The notes under the pieces are model-generated. The model was not told where the DNA came from. It did no database searches and worked only from the letters and a program-made list of their open reading frames with translations. The position numbers and the translations under genes are program-made. A stretch of DNA of 64,000 nucleotides, from positions 62,001-126,000 of the forward strand of contig NZ_JAJAQH010000005.1 of the NCBI RefSeq assembly GCF_020523625.1, given 5' to 3'. Each line of letters starts with the position of its first letter. Positions within the stretch are counted from its first letter, which is position 1. This stretch comes from Methylovorus menthalis (GTDB lineage: Bacteria > Pseudomonadota > Gammaproteobacteria > Burkholderiales > Methylophilaceae). Below, one piece after another: positions 15,776-25,435 of this stretch.

Positions 15776-17182
15776 ATGGAAATAAAATCCCACGATCTCC
15801 TGGCAAGCTTCATGGATCTGCTGATGGATGCTGTCCTGGCGGTGGATACCGATGGCAAGATTGTCGTGGCAAGTGCGGCATGTGAACGTGTGTTCGGCTA
15901 CACCCCGCAAGAAATGGTGGGCAGGAATATCTTTGCCATGGTGGTTGCGGAAGACCTTGATCGCACGACGCAGACTGCGCGTGATGTCATGTCCGGCAAC
16001 CCATTGTTGTATTTCGAAAATCGTTATGTCCGCAAGGATGGGCAAATTGTCGACATCATGTGGACGGCACGCTGGTCTCCCGAAGACCAACTGCGCATCG
16101 GCGTGGCGCGTGACATCACGGAGCGCAAGCGGGCCGAGGCGCTGCAGGCAGCACTTTATGCCATTTCAGAGGCCGCGTATGCCGCGGAGGACCTGATCTC
16201 GCTGTTTCAGCGTATCCATCATATTGTTGGCGCATTGCTTCCCGCAGACTGTTTTTCCGTCACGTTATATGACAACGAGACCGATCAGTTAAGTTTTCCG
16301 TATCTGTTCGATAAGCTGGAGTGGACTGAGCAGCCGTCCAAGCCCGCTGCCGGTACGCTGTGCGCCGAGATTATCCAGAGTGGGCAGCCGCTGCTGCTGA
16401 CCCAGGAAGAAATCGCTGAGGGACGCGCATTACTGCAAAACGCGCTTGATCCGCATGTGCTCAGCTGGCTCGGCGTCCCGCTCAAGTCGCATAAAGGCAT
16501 GATTGGTGTGCTTACGGTAAAGCGCTATCTCGGTGGCGTGAGCTATAACCAGAAGGATCTGGAGCTATTGCAGTTTGTCTCGACGCAAATCGCCACGGCG
16601 ATTGAGCGTCAGCAGATGCAGGCGCGGCTACAACATCTTGCGCAGTATGATCAGCTTACAACGCTACCCAATCGTGAGTTTCTGACGCATCGTCTGGATG
16701 TCGCGCTGACATCCGCACAGCGCGAGCAAAGGCGCTTGTCGCTGCTTTATCTGGATCTGGACAAATTCAAACAGGTAAACGACACCCTGGGGCATGATGC
16801 GGGGGATCGCCTGCTGCAGGAAGTCGCTAACCGCCTCAAGCTCTGCATGCGAGAAACAGACATCGTGGCCCGCCTGGGTGGGGATGAGTTTGTGGTGTTG
16901 TTGCAAGACATTTCCATGCCGGAGCAGGCGGCCATGGTGGTGGAAAAAATACGCGGTGTCCTTTGCCAGCCGTTTACCATTGAAGGTCGCACCCTCACTA
17001 TTCGTCCAAGCATTGGTATTGCTCTCTATCCTGACCATGGGGATGACAGACATCAGTTGCTCAAACACGCAGATAAAGCCATGTATATCGAGAAGCAAAC
17101 GGAACAGCGTTTGAAGATGCCGCTGGAAACAGGCGATGCGGCGGGCGAGGCTGCCATTCTTGGCGATACTGATGCGCGCTGA
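15776..17182 (+). CDS. PAS-GAF-GGDEF diguanylate cyclase
   Basis: A 468-aa signalling protein with a PAS domain (residues about 5-115, ending GVARDITERKRAE), a GAF domain (about 140-285) and a GGDEF domain (about 295-455). The active-site motif RLGGDEFVVLL is intact, so it should make cyclic di-GMP from two GTP. The inhibitory I-site RETD lies exactly five residues upstream of GGDEF, so product feedback is expected. No EAL domain follows. The ATG at 15776 opens a normal PAS N-terminus. It is monocistronic, between two terminators. The PAS and GAF ligands cannot be told from sequence. Confidence 0.88.
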   Translation: MEIKSHDLLASFMDLLMDAVLAVDTDGKIVVASAACERVFGYTPQEMVGRNIFAMVVAEDLDRTTQTARDVMSGNPLLYFENRYVRKDGQIVDIMWTARWSPEDQLRIGVARDITERKRAEALQAALYAISEAAYAAEDLISLFQRIHHIVGALLPADCFSVTLYDNETDQLSFPYLFDKLEWTEQPSKPAAGTLCAEIIQSGQPLLLTQEEIAEGRALLQNALDPHVLSWLGVPLKSHKGMIGVLTVKRYLGGVSYNQKDLELLQFVSTQIATAIERQQMQARLQHLAQYDQLTTLPNREFLTHRLDVALTSAQREQRRLSLLYLDLDKFKQVNDTLGHDAGDRLLQEVANRLKLCMRETDIVARLGGDEFVVLLQDISMPEQAAMVVEKIRGVLCQPFTIEGRTLTIRPSIGIALYPDHGDDRHQLLKHADKAMYIEKQTEQRLKMPLETGDAAGEAAILGDTDAR

Positions 17183-17255
17183 TGCCGTTTAGTTGATGGG
17201 AAGAGGAAGCGGCCTTGAGCGATAACGCCAAAAGATAAAACGAGAAAGCCATAAC

Positions 17256-17287
17256 AAAAAGCCCAGCACGATGGCTGGGCTTTTTGT
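17256..17287. terminator. Bidirectional rho-independent terminator
   Basis: AAAAAGCCCAGC-acgatg-GCTGGGCTTTTT lies between the GGDEF gene and the oppositely oriented tRNA gene and can serve both. Confidence 0.85.
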
Positions 17288-17298
17288 TTGAATCTAAT

Positions 17299-17374
<76 letters not shown>

Positions 17375-17525
17375 AGCGTTTTTGAGCACTTGGCTCGCAA
17401 ACAAGACGCGCATTATAGCAAACTTATTTCAGCTGTGTCATTGCCAATCTGTGCTCACGTAAAGAATTTAAGATATTTTGCCGCCCTGCCATTAAAATGA
17501 TGCCAACTCATTGTTAGCTGTTCTT

Positions 17526-18569
17526 ATGCAAATTCCTGATATTCAAGCGCTAGACCGCGGCCTTTCTGCGGCCATCCAGCACAAGATTGACCATAAAACC
17601 AAGCCGCTGGGCGCCTTGGGCCGGCTGGAAGGGCTCGCCATGCAGCTGGGGCTGATCCAGCAGAGCCTTGATCCTGTGTTGCGTAAGCCGGTGATGATGG
17701 TGTTTGCGGCCGACCATGGCATTGTCGCCGCAGGCGTCAGCCCTTATCCGCAGGCTGTGACCATGCAGATGGTGTTGAATTTTCTGCAGGGTGGGGCGGC
17801 GATTAACGTGTTTGCCCGGCAGGTGGGGATGGAAATCCGCGTGGTGGATGCCGGGGTGAATCATGATTTTGCGCCGCATCCCATGCTGCTCTCGCACAAG
17901 GTGGCGATGGGTACGCAGAACATGCTGCAAGCGCCCGCGATGTCCGAAGCTGAATGTGAAAAGGCCATGAATACAGGCCGGCAACTGGCGCATGCCGAGA
18001 TTACCAAAGGCAGCAATGTGCTGGCGTTTGGCGAAATGGGCATAGGCAATACCACAGCGGCGGCTGCCCTGATGGCGGCGCTTTGCCAGCTGTCTGCCCA
18101 GACATGCGTTGGCCGGGGTACCGGGCTCGATGATGCTGGCCTGCAACGTAAAGTAGCGGTTGTGGAACAGGTGCTGCAATATCACGCCCAGCATCTGCAT
18201 AGTCCTTTGTCCGCCCTGCAGCATGTGGGCGGGCTGGAAATCGCCATGATGGCAGGCGCCATGTTGGGTGCGGCAGAAAAGCAGGCCGTGATTCTTGTCG
18301 ATGGCTTTATCTGTACCGCTGCCATGCTGGTGGCAAGTCGCATAGCCCCGGCTGTCCTACAATACGCCGTGTTTACCCATTGCTCCGGCGAGCAAGGCCA
18401 CCGGTGTCTGCTGCAAGCCCTGCAAGCCGAGCCTTTGCTCGATATTGGCATGCGACTGGGTGAAGGCACAGGGGCTGCGCTGGCGTATCCGCTGTTGCAG
18501 GCCGCGGCCAATTTCATGAGTGAGATGGCGTCGTTTGAATCCGCCGGTGTGGATGGCAAGAGCACTTAA
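17526..18569 (+). CDS. cobT: Nicotinate-nucleotide--dimethylbenzimidazole phosphoribosyltransferase
   Basis: A 347-aa cytosolic enzyme that makes alpha-ribazole phosphate from nicotinate mononucleotide and 5,6-dimethylbenzimidazole for the lower loop of cobalamin. Recognisable parts are IDHKTKPLGALGRLE near the N-terminus, FAADHGIVAAGVSPYPQ, LAFGEMGIGNTTAAAAL, GTGLDDAGLQRK, and the C-terminal GEGTGAALAYPLLQAA bearing the catalytic Glu. The ATG at 17526 is chosen over a TTG at 17511. It opens a cobT-cobS-cobC run; its base substrate would come from BluB at 29281-29928. Confidence 0.95.
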   Translation: MQIPDIQALDRGLSAAIQHKIDHKTKPLGALGRLEGLAMQLGLIQQSLDPVLRKPVMMVFAADHGIVAAGVSPYPQAVTMQMVLNFLQGGAAINVFARQVGMEIRVVDAGVNHDFAPHPMLLSHKVAMGTQNMLQAPAMSEAECEKAMNTGRQLAHAEITKGSNVLAFGEMGIGNTTAAAALMAALCQLSAQTCVGRGTGLDDAGLQRKVAVVEQVLQYHAQHLHSPLSALQHVGGLEIAMMAGAMLGAAEKQAVILVDGFICTAAMLVASRIAPAVLQYAVFTHCSGEQGHRCLLQALQAEPLLDIGMRLGEGTGAALAYPLLQAAANFMSEMASFESAGVDGKST

Positions 18570-18575
18570 ATCGCC

Positions 18576-19337
18576 GTGAAGTTCATCCATCCATTTTTGC
18601 TGGCGCTCGGTTTTTTCAGCCGCATTCCCGTCCCTCCCAAGCCAGATTTCAAGCCTGCCGATATGGCCGGCATTTCCGCATACTTTCCGCTGGTGGGTTG
18701 GATCATCAGTGCTGTAATGGGCGTTGTGTATATCGCCTTGCATCAGCTCCTGCCGCATGGCGTCAGCATTCTTTGCATGCTGGCAGTGGGCCTGTGGCTG
18801 ACCGGAGCCCTGCATGAAGATGGCTTGGCGGATACGGTAGATGGTCTGGGTGGCGGGCTGGATCGAGAGCGTGCGCTCACCATCATGCACGATTCGCGGG
18901 TGGGCAGTTACGGTGTGCTGGCGCTGGGCATGATGCTATTGCTTAAATTCAGCACTTTGTCCGGCATGTCTACAGGGGGGATGCTGTGGGCCGTGTTTGC
19001 CGGGCATAGCCTGAGCCGCCTGGCGGGCGTGTGGCTGATGCAAACCCTGGATTATGTGCGTCCGCAAGGCAAGGGCGGTGGCATGACCCAGCCACTCGGC
19101 AAGCGAGCGCTGGCATTTGCGATGCTTACCGGCTTGCTGCCTTTGCTGGGCGCGGCCTGGTTTATTCCACCGTGGTCGTTGCCATTGGTGCTGCTGGCGG
19201 TGGCCTTGGTGTGGTGGTGGTTTCGCGCCATGTTGCAGCGCCGTTTGGGTGGTTACACCGGAGATTGCGTTGGTGCCATGCAGCAATTGACTGAAGTCAT
19301 GTTTTATCTGGGAGTATTGGCATGCTTAAGCCAGTGA
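18576..19337 (+). CDS. cobS: Adenosylcobinamide-GDP ribazoletransferase (cobalamin synthase)
   Basis: A 253-aa integral membrane enzyme that joins alpha-ribazole (phosphate) to adenosylcobinamide-GDP, the last assembly step. It has FFSRIPVP at the start, LPHG-rich hydrophobic helices, the conserved GALHEDGLADTVDGLGGG near residue 70, and GGYTGDCVGAMQQLTEV near the end. The start codon is GTG, six bases after the cobT stop. Its stop overlaps the start of cobC as TGATG, so translation is probably coupled. Confidence 0.93.
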   Translation: MKFIHPFLLALGFFSRIPVPPKPDFKPADMAGISAYFPLVGWIISAVMGVVYIALHQLLPHGVSILCMLAVGLWLTGALHEDGLADTVDGLGGGLDRERALTIMHDSRVGSYGVLALGMMLLLKFSTLSGMSTGGMLWAVFAGHSLSRLAGVWLMQTLDYVRPQGKGGGMTQPLGKRALAFAMLTGLLPLLGAAWFIPPWSLPLVLLAVALVWWWFRAMLQRRLGGYTGDCVGAMQQLTEVMFYLGVLACLSQ

Positions 19338-19918
19338 TGGAGCTGTATCTGGTGCGGCATACCACGCCGGACATTGCCCCGGGGATCTGTTACGGACAAT
19401 CGGATATTGGCGTCAAACATACCTTTGAAGAAGAGGTGGCGGCGCTACGTCCTAAAATTGCCCATATTGAAGCCGCCTCGTTCCACAGCAGCCCATTGCA
19501 GCGTTGCCTGCTGCTGGCGCAAGCCGTGGCCGGTGGCCAGCATGAAATTCAGCAGGATGCCCGTCTCAAGGAGCTCAACTTTGGCGATTGGGAGCTGCAA
19601 TCCTGGGACGACATCCCGCGTGGCCTGCTGGATGAATGGGCCGATGAACATGTCAAGCTTGCACCGCCCAATGGCGAATCTTTCCATGATCTCTCGCTAC
19701 GTGTGCAAGCCTTTGTTGAGCAGCTGACGCACCAAGGCGCAGGTGTGCATGTTGCCTTCACGCATGCCGGGGTGATACGCGCGCTCACCGGATTTGCGCT
19801 GGGTTTACCCCTCAGTAACGTGTTTAGACTGCATGTCGACTATGCTAGTGTCACGAAACTGATAATTGATATTGATCGTGACCGGCCGCTGATGCGCGTC
19901 GGGTTTGTTAACCGCTGA
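19337..19918 (+). CDS. cobC: Alpha-ribazole phosphatase (histidine phosphatase family)
   Basis: A 193-aa protein of the phosphoglycerate-mutase-like family. The catalytic His is in LYLVRHTTPD near the N-terminus and the second one in VAFTHAGVIRAL. It removes phosphate from alpha-ribazole 5'-phosphate or from adenosylcobalamin phosphate. The ATG at 19337 overlaps the cobS stop; an ATG at 19322 would add five residues. Position directly after cobT and cobS makes the pathway assignment much stronger than sequence alone would. Confidence 0.85.
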   Translation: MELYLVRHTTPDIAPGICYGQSDIGVKHTFEEEVAALRPKIAHIEAASFHSSPLQRCLLLAQAVAGGQHEIQQDARLKELNFGDWELQSWDDIPRGLLDEWADEHVKLAPPNGESFHDLSLRVQAFVEQLTHQGAGVHVAFTHAGVIRALTGFALGLPLSNVFRLHVDYASVTKLIIDIDRDRPLMRVGFVNR

Positions 19919-19931
19919 GCCCCGTAACCTT

Positions 19932-21452
19932 ATGTCTACTTCGTCCACCCCATCCAATCAGAAAAAAAACGCCGGGGCGGGCGAGCTGGCGAGTCTGGTA
20001 AAACGCGCTGATCAGGCACTGGCACAGGGGCATTACAAACTTGCGCTTGAACAGTACAACCACATGCTCGCCCTGCAAGCGGACAATCTGGCGGCGCTGG
20101 TGGGCTGTGGGCGCGCACTAACTTCCCTCAAGCAATACGAATTTGCCATCGCGCATCTGGATTATGCGCTGGCTGCCGCGCCGCAAGACGCTGCTATTCA
20201 TCATTATCGCGGGCTCGCCCTGCAAAAGGCGCGTCGCTTTGATGAAGCCATCGTGGCCTTGCAAACCGCGATTGAACTGCAACCCGATCAGCCTGCGCTT
20301 TACCTTAATCTCGCCAATACCTTGGCAGATGCAGGAGATGTCGAGCTGGCCCTGGCGTTTTACGACCAGATCATTGCGCAATACCCCTCGGCGCTGGCCT
20401 TCAATAATCGCGGTAATCTGCATCTTGATCAGGGCCGCTTTGCCCTTGCCATGCAGGATTTTACTGAGGCCATTACCCGCCAACCCGATCAGCCCCGGTT
20501 TTTCTGGAACAAAGCCCTGCTGCATCTGCTGCTGGGCGAATATGCCCAAGGCTGGGCGCTATATGAATACGGTTTTCATACCGAAGGCGAAGCACGTGGC
20601 CTGATGCGCCGGTTTGATCAGCCGCGCTGGCTCGGCGATACCCCGTTGGCGGGCAAGCGCTTGCTGCTGTGGGCCGAGCAGGGCTATGGCGACACCATCC
20701 AGTTTTGCCGATACGCACTGGATGCCATGGCCCAAGGGGCTGAGGTGATACTCGAAGTGCAAGCACCATTAAAGGCGCTCATGCACTCATTGCATCCAGC
20801 GGTGCAGGTCGTGGCAGCGGGTGAACACTTGCCCGCATTTGACTTGCATAGCCCCTTGCTCAGCATGCCGCTGGCATGGATAAAGGCTGGGGTCTCTACT
20901 TTGCCCACGCATACGGCCTATTTAAAAGCGGATAAAACCCGCAAGGCAACATTTCAGCTCGCGCCCCCTGGCAAGCTGCGAGTGGGAGTGGTGTGGTCTG
21001 GCTCTACTACGCATAGCAATGATCACCGCCGCAGCCTGCTGTTGCAAAACCTGCAAGCCTGGCGTGATTTATCGATAGAACTGCATTGCTTGCAGCTTGA
21101 CGTGCGCGAGGTTGATTTGCCAACCCTGGCCGACTGGCCCGAGATGCATCTGCATACCGGGGCCCTGAAAGATTTTAGCGATACCGCGGCCCTGATCAGC
21201 GCCATGGATGTGGTGATTTCGGTTGATACTTCGGTCGCGCATCTGGCAGGCGCATTGGGCAAGCCGGTGTGGGTCTTGTTACCCTGGATTCCGGATTTCC
21301 GCTGGCTGCTGGATCGTGTAGATAGCCCCTGGTATCCCACTGCACGCCTGTATCGGCAACCGGTTGCCGGGGACTGGGCCAGTGTGGTGCAGCAAGTGAT
21401 GCTTGATCTGCAAGCTCTGGGCAGTCAACCAGAAGCGCCCACACAAGAATGA
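19932..21452 (+). CDS. TPR protein with C-terminal glycosyltransferase-like domain
   Basis: A 506-aa protein with about five tetratricopeptide repeats (residues about 20-200; for example ALEQYNHMLALQADNLAAL and AIHHYRGLALQKARRFDEA). A glycosyltransferase-B-like C-terminal half follows: LRVGVVWSGS near residue 340, DFSDTAALISAMDVVISVDT, SVAHLAGALGKPVWVLLPW, and SPWYPTARLYRQ. The layout recalls GT41/GT9-type enzymes that glycosylate proteins or glycans. It sits between cobC and the remaining cob genes, next to a 640-aa paralogue, but has no obvious part in cobalamin synthesis. Acceptor and donor are unknown. Confidence 0.75.
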   Translation: MSTSSTPSNQKKNAGAGELASLVKRADQALAQGHYKLALEQYNHMLALQADNLAALVGCGRALTSLKQYEFAIAHLDYALAAAPQDAAIHHYRGLALQKARRFDEAIVALQTAIELQPDQPALYLNLANTLADAGDVELALAFYDQIIAQYPSALAFNNRGNLHLDQGRFALAMQDFTEAITRQPDQPRFFWNKALLHLLLGEYAQGWALYEYGFHTEGEARGLMRRFDQPRWLGDTPLAGKRLLLWAEQGYGDTIQFCRYALDAMAQGAEVILEVQAPLKALMHSLHPAVQVVAAGEHLPAFDLHSPLLSMPLAWIKAGVSTLPTHTAYLKADKTRKATFQLAPPGKLRVGVVWSGSTTHSNDHRRSLLLQNLQAWRDLSIELHCLQLDVREVDLPTLADWPEMHLHTGALKDFSDTAALISAMDVVISVDTSVAHLAGALGKPVWVLLPWIPDFRWLLDRVDSPWYPTARLYRQPVAGDWASVVQQVMLDLQALGSQPEAPTQE

Positions 21453-21501
21453 ATAAGGATGCAGCCGGCAAGCGGCTTGCTGAGAACATGGAGTTAATGG
21501 C

Positions 21502-23424
21502 ATGAAAAATAAACGGCCTGCTGCGCCCCCGCACAAACAACCCCATGCCGGTGTCGAGCCGCTGGAAGTTGGCTTGCGCCGTGGCATGCAGCTGCAAACC
21601 GCGCATGACTGGCAAGCTGCCGAAGCGGTTTATCAGCAACTGCTCACTCGCTTTCCGGAGGATGGCCGGTTGCTCACCTTACTGGCGAGCCTCTATTTGC
21701 AGACGCAGCGTCATGAGCCATGCATAGACTTCTGCATGCGGCTTTTGAGCGCCAATCCTGAGCAGGCCGATGTCTGGGCCATGATAGGCGAGGCCTGTTA
21801 TGCGTTGGGGCGCTATGAAGAAGCACTTACTGCGCTGGAAAGTGTATTGCAGCTGCGTGAGGCCGATGCCGCCAGTGCTTTCCTGGCGGGCAATACCTGC
21901 ATGATGCTGGGCCGCGCTGAATCAGCCCAGGCCTATTACCAGCGTGCCTTGCAATATCGTCCCGACCACGCCGAGGCCTACCATAATCTTGGCATTATCC
22001 TGAACCAGCGGCTGCTATGGCAGGATGCGCTCAGCTTCTTCAACAAAGCGATTGATCTGAAGCCAGACTATCTGGAAGCCTATACCAGCTGCGGCAATGC
22101 CCTGATTGAGCTGGGCAAGCACGATTTTGCCATTGCCCATTTTGATCATGTGTTGCAAGTGCAGCCGCAAAATCCGTTGGCGTTGAATGGACGCGGCGTT
22201 GCACTCAAGCATCTGCGTCAGCATGCGCAGGCACTGGCGAGTTTTGATGCTGCTCTGGCCGCGCGCCCTGAGTTTGCCGAAGCGACATTGAATCGCGCCA
22301 ATGCGCTGCTGGCGCTAGACCGGCATGATGAGGCGCTGCAGGCTTACGGTGCCGCACTTGCCCTGACGCCACGCAATCCGCAAGTGTATTCCAACCGCGG
22401 CAATGCCTATCTGGATCTGGGGCAGTATGATGCTGCCCTGCAGGATTATGATCAGGCATTACAGCTGGAGCCGGATAATGCCACCGTGTTGTGGAACAAG
22501 GCATTGATTTGCCTGGTGCGTGGCGACTTTGAGCAAGGTTGGCATCTGTTTGAACACGGCTGGGAGGCAGAAGGCCCACCACGTGGCTATCGCCGGGTCT
22601 GCGCGCAACCGCTGTGGCTGGGCGATGCCCCCATTGCAGGTAAGCGCCTGCTGCTTACCGCCGAGCAGGGCCTGGGCGATACAGTGCAGTTTGTGCGCTA
22701 TGCCAGGCTTGCGGCAAATGCCGGGGCTCAGGTGACGCTTGAGGCACCGCCAGCCTTGGTAGATCTGCTCAAGACCATGGGCCCGGACTTTGCCGTGGTA
22801 GAGCGGGGTACGGGGTTTGAGGCTTATGATCTTTATTGCCCTTACATGAGCCTGCCGCTGGCGTTTGAAACTACACTCGCCACCATTCCTGCCGACATTC
22901 CATACCTGCGCGTGCCACAAACCGCGCATCGATTTGAGTTCCCTGTAGTGGCAGGCCAACCGAAGCAGCTGAAGGTTGGGCTGGTCTGGTCTGGCTCCGC
23001 CACACACATGCGCGATGCCAAACGCAGCATTCCGCTGCAAAGCCTGGCGCCGCTGATGGCGCTCCCGGTCGAATTTCATTGCCTGCAAAAAGAGCTGCGG
23101 CCGGCTGACGAAGGTGTGATGGCGGAGCTGCCGATACAGGATCACCGTGCCGCGCTCAACCAGTTTGCCGATACCGCAGCCTTGATTGATGCCATGGATG
23201 TGGTGATTACTGTGGATACCTCCGTGGCGCACGTGGCAGGTGCCATGGGCAAGCCAGTATGGGTATTGCTGCCCTTTGTGCCGGATTATCGATGGTTGCT
23301 GGCGCGGGAAGATAGCCCCTGGTATCCCACCGCCAGATTGTTCCGTCAGGCCCAGCGGGGTGACTGGTCGGCAGTGGTTGCTCGCGTGGGTGAAGGCTTA
23401 GAGGCCTTGTTGGACGCGGATTGA
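21502..23424 (+). CDS. TPR protein with C-terminal glycosyltransferase-like domain (longer paralogue)
   Basis: A 640-aa paralogue of the preceding gene with a longer repeat region (about nine TPRs over residues 25-330; for example NPQVYSNRGNAYLDLGQYD). It has the same C-terminal half: LKVGLVWSGSATHMRDAKRS, DTAALIDAMDVVITVDT, SVAHVAGAMGKPVWVLLPF and SPWYPTARLFRQ. The two genes, 49 bp apart, arose by duplication with change in repeat number. Extended TPR arms in such proteins usually recognise the acceptor, so the two may modify different targets. No acceptor gene is visible nearby. Confidence 0.75.
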   Translation: MKNKRPAAPPHKQPHAGVEPLEVGLRRGMQLQTAHDWQAAEAVYQQLLTRFPEDGRLLTLLASLYLQTQRHEPCIDFCMRLLSANPEQADVWAMIGEACYALGRYEEALTALESVLQLREADAASAFLAGNTCMMLGRAESAQAYYQRALQYRPDHAEAYHNLGIILNQRLLWQDALSFFNKAIDLKPDYLEAYTSCGNALIELGKHDFAIAHFDHVLQVQPQNPLALNGRGVALKHLRQHAQALASFDAALAARPEFAEATLNRANALLALDRHDEALQAYGAALALTPRNPQVYSNRGNAYLDLGQYDAALQDYDQALQLEPDNATVLWNKALICLVRGDFEQGWHLFEHGWEAEGPPRGYRRVCAQPLWLGDAPIAGKRLLLTAEQGLGDTVQFVRYARLAANAGAQVTLEAPPALVDLLKTMGPDFAVVERGTGFEAYDLYCPYMSLPLAFETTLATIPADIPYLRVPQTAHRFEFPVVAGQPKQLKVGLVWSGSATHMRDAKRSIPLQSLAPLMALPVEFHCLQKELRPADEGVMAELPIQDHRAALNQFADTAALIDAMDVVITVDTSVAHVAGAMGKPVWVLLPFVPDYRWLLAREDSPWYPTARLFRQAQRGDWSAVVARVGEGLEALLDAD

Positions 23425-23512
23425 GGTTGAAATGGTGAGAGGCACTGCACCTTCAGGGTTGCAGGCTATCGCTCAGTTGAGTAATGAAGTAAGTCTGCGC
23501 TAGGCCTTGTCA

Positions 23513-24493
23513 TTACTTATCTACCCAAGCGTGCAGTGCTTGTTTCAGTATGTCCCAGCTTTCAGGTGGCGGCAGCCCAAGCCGTATAGCCGATGGTTGG
23601 GAAAATCGCCGCGTCCAGATGCTGTGCTGCGCCAGATGGGCATGCAGCTCAGCCGCACGCGGGTCTTGCCAGTAGCTGAAGAGTGCCGTGCTGCCAGTGG
23701 GCGCGATACCCGCCGCCTGCAATATGGCATTCAGCTTCTGCATATCCTGCTGCAAGCGACTGCGCTGCACACGCTGCCAGTCAGCGTCCGCCATGGCTGC
23801 CGTGGCGATCTGGCGCGCTGGGCCGGTTAGTGTCCAAGGCCCCAGCCATTCCCTTAGTTGATCCAGTAGTTCCGGCGCGGCGAGCACCACGCCCACACGC
23901 GCCCCGGCCAAGCCAAAAAATTTACCCAGCGAACGCAGCAGTATCATTCCAGGTTCTGCGGCTTGCGCGCTGATGCTGTGCTCCGGCGTTGCGTCCATAA
24001 ACGCTTCATCCACAATCAGCCAGCCGCCCGGCGCCAAGGCTTGCCGCCATGCATGTAATTGTGCAGGCGAGCACAGGCGGCCAGTCGGGTTATTTGGGTT
24101 GCACACTACCAGCACGTCGATGTCGTGCAGCTCGCGCGCATCGGGTAAGGTATCGCGCTCAGTGACGGTATGCCCGTGTTGGCGCCAGGCATGGGCATGC
24201 TCGGCATAAGCGGGAGTGAGTACCAATACACGGCTGGATGGGCGTAAATGAGGCAGCGCCTGAATGGCGGCTTGCGAGCCTGCCACGGCCAGTACATGCT
24301 CTTGCTGGTAATAGTGGCGTGCGGTGTCCAGCAGCGCATCGTTTTCTATCGGCAGTCGGTGCCAGAGTGCAGGGTTGATGGATGGAATCGGGTAGACGTA
24401 TGGGCTGATGCCGGTGGAGAGGTCCAGCCAGGCTTCCAGCGGGCGATCGTAGTCTATGCAGGCTTGTTGCAGGTTGCCGCCATGTTCAAGCAT
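23513..24493 (-). CDS. cobD: Threonine-phosphate decarboxylase (cobalamin pathway)
   Basis: A 326-aa PLP enzyme of the class I/II aminotransferase fold. It makes (R)-1-amino-2-propanol phosphate, the linker that CbiB attaches to cobyric acid. Visible parts are LDLSTGISPYVYPIP at the N-terminus, VVCNPNNPTGRL, DEAFMDATPE, and the PLP-lysine motif SLGKFFGLAGARVG. Histidinol-phosphate aminotransferase is the nearest relative, but the 'LSTGISPYVYP' start and the 8-bp overlap with cbiB support the cobalamin role. The same enzyme is called CobC in the Pseudomonas naming. Confidence 0.9.
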   Translation of the reverse strand: MLEHGGNLQQACIDYDRPLEAWLDLSTGISPYVYPIPSINPALWHRLPIENDALLDTARHYYQQEHVLAVAGSQAAIQALPHLRPSSRVLVLTPAYAEHAHAWRQHGHTVTERDTLPDARELHDIDVLVVCNPNNPTGRLCSPAQLHAWRQALAPGGWLIVDEAFMDATPEHSISAQAAEPGMILLRSLGKFFGLAGARVGVVLAAPELLDQLREWLGPWTLTGPARQIATAAMADADWQRVQRSRLQQDMQKLNAILQAAGIAPTGSTALFSYWQDPRAAELHAHLAQHSIWTRRFSQPSAIRLGLPPPESWDILKQALHAWVDK

Positions 24494-25421
24494 GCAGCAG
24501 TTTCCAGATCAGCCAGGCAACTAAAACGCCCACGCACCACAGCATCATGCTGCGTTTGATCAAGGTCAGTGCTGCCGGAATATGGGCCGCCTCCGCTGCT
24601 GCTCCCAGCCCTAGTGTTGGGCGGTCTTTCCATACGCCATGGTAGGGCGCGCGGCCACCCAGTTTGACTCTTAACGCGCCAGCGCCTGCCGCCATTACCG
24701 GCCCGGCGTTGGGGCTGTACCAGGTGCGCGCCTGGGTGAACCAGCATTTGAGCCCTGACCAGGTGTGGCCGCAAAGCGCATAGGCCAGCGCTGTCAGCCG
24801 CGCCGGAATCAAATTGAACACATCATCGAGCCGGGCGGCGGCCCAGCCAAAATAGCGGTAGCGCGGCGTGCGGTAACCCCACATGGCATCCAGCGTGTTA
24901 GCGAGCCGGTAAGCTACTACGCCTGGCCCACCCAGCAGCGCAAACCAGAAAATGGCGGCAAATATCGCGTCATTGCCATTTTCCAGCACGGATTCCACCG
25001 TGGCCGAGGCAATCTGGCCACGACTCAGTTTTTTGCTATCGCGGCTGACCATCATGCCGACGGCTTCGCGTGCACGCACCATGTCGCGCGCCTGCAAGGC
25101 CTCAAAAACCCGCATGGCATGCAGGTGCAGGCTGCGCGCGCCGATGGCGAGGTAAAGCAGGAGCACATCGATCAGCCAACCCAGCGGATGCCAGGTGATT
25201 AGGATGGCGACCAGCACCGCAGGCACCAGCAGTATGAGCCACGCCAGCAAGCCCGCGATGCGACCAGAAAACGCACCTTGCAGATGATTCATGGCGCGCT
25301 CCAGTCGTGCTGCCAGCGTGCCAAAGCCCACCAGGGGATGCCAGCGGGTGGGCTCGCCCAGCCGCCAATCCAGCAGGCAGGCGGCGATAATCAATAGGGC
25401 TGGGGTTGGCAGCCAACTCAT
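24486..25421 (-). CDS. cbiB: Adenosylcobinamide-phosphate synthase
   Basis: A 311-aa membrane enzyme that joins cobyric acid to aminopropanol (phosphate). It has the typical [17 protein letters not shown] near residue 20, [24 protein letters not shown] split over residues 125-150, [13 protein letters not shown], and [20 protein letters not shown] near the C-terminus. The ATG at 25421 is preferred; longer readings would overlap the divergent cobQ start, leaving only 14 bp between the two genes now. It overlaps cobD by 8 bp. The Pseudomonas name is CobD. Confidence 0.92.
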   Translation of the reverse strand: MSWLPTPALLIIAACLLDWRLGEPTRWHPLVGFGTLAARLERAMNHLQGAFSGRIAGLLAWLILLVPAVLVAILITWHPLGWLIDVLLLYLAIGARSLHLHAMRVFEALQARDMVRAREAVGMMVSRDSKKLSRGQIASATVESVLENGNDAIFAAIFWFALLGGPGVVAYRLANTLDAMWGYRTPRYRYFGWAAARLDDVFNLIPARLTALAYALCGHTWSGLKCWFTQARTWYSPNAGPVMAAGAGALRVKLGGRAPYHGVWKDRPTLGLGAAAEAAHIPAALTLIKRSMMLWCVGVLVAWLIWKLLHA

Positions 25422-25435
25422 GGAATAATGGACCA

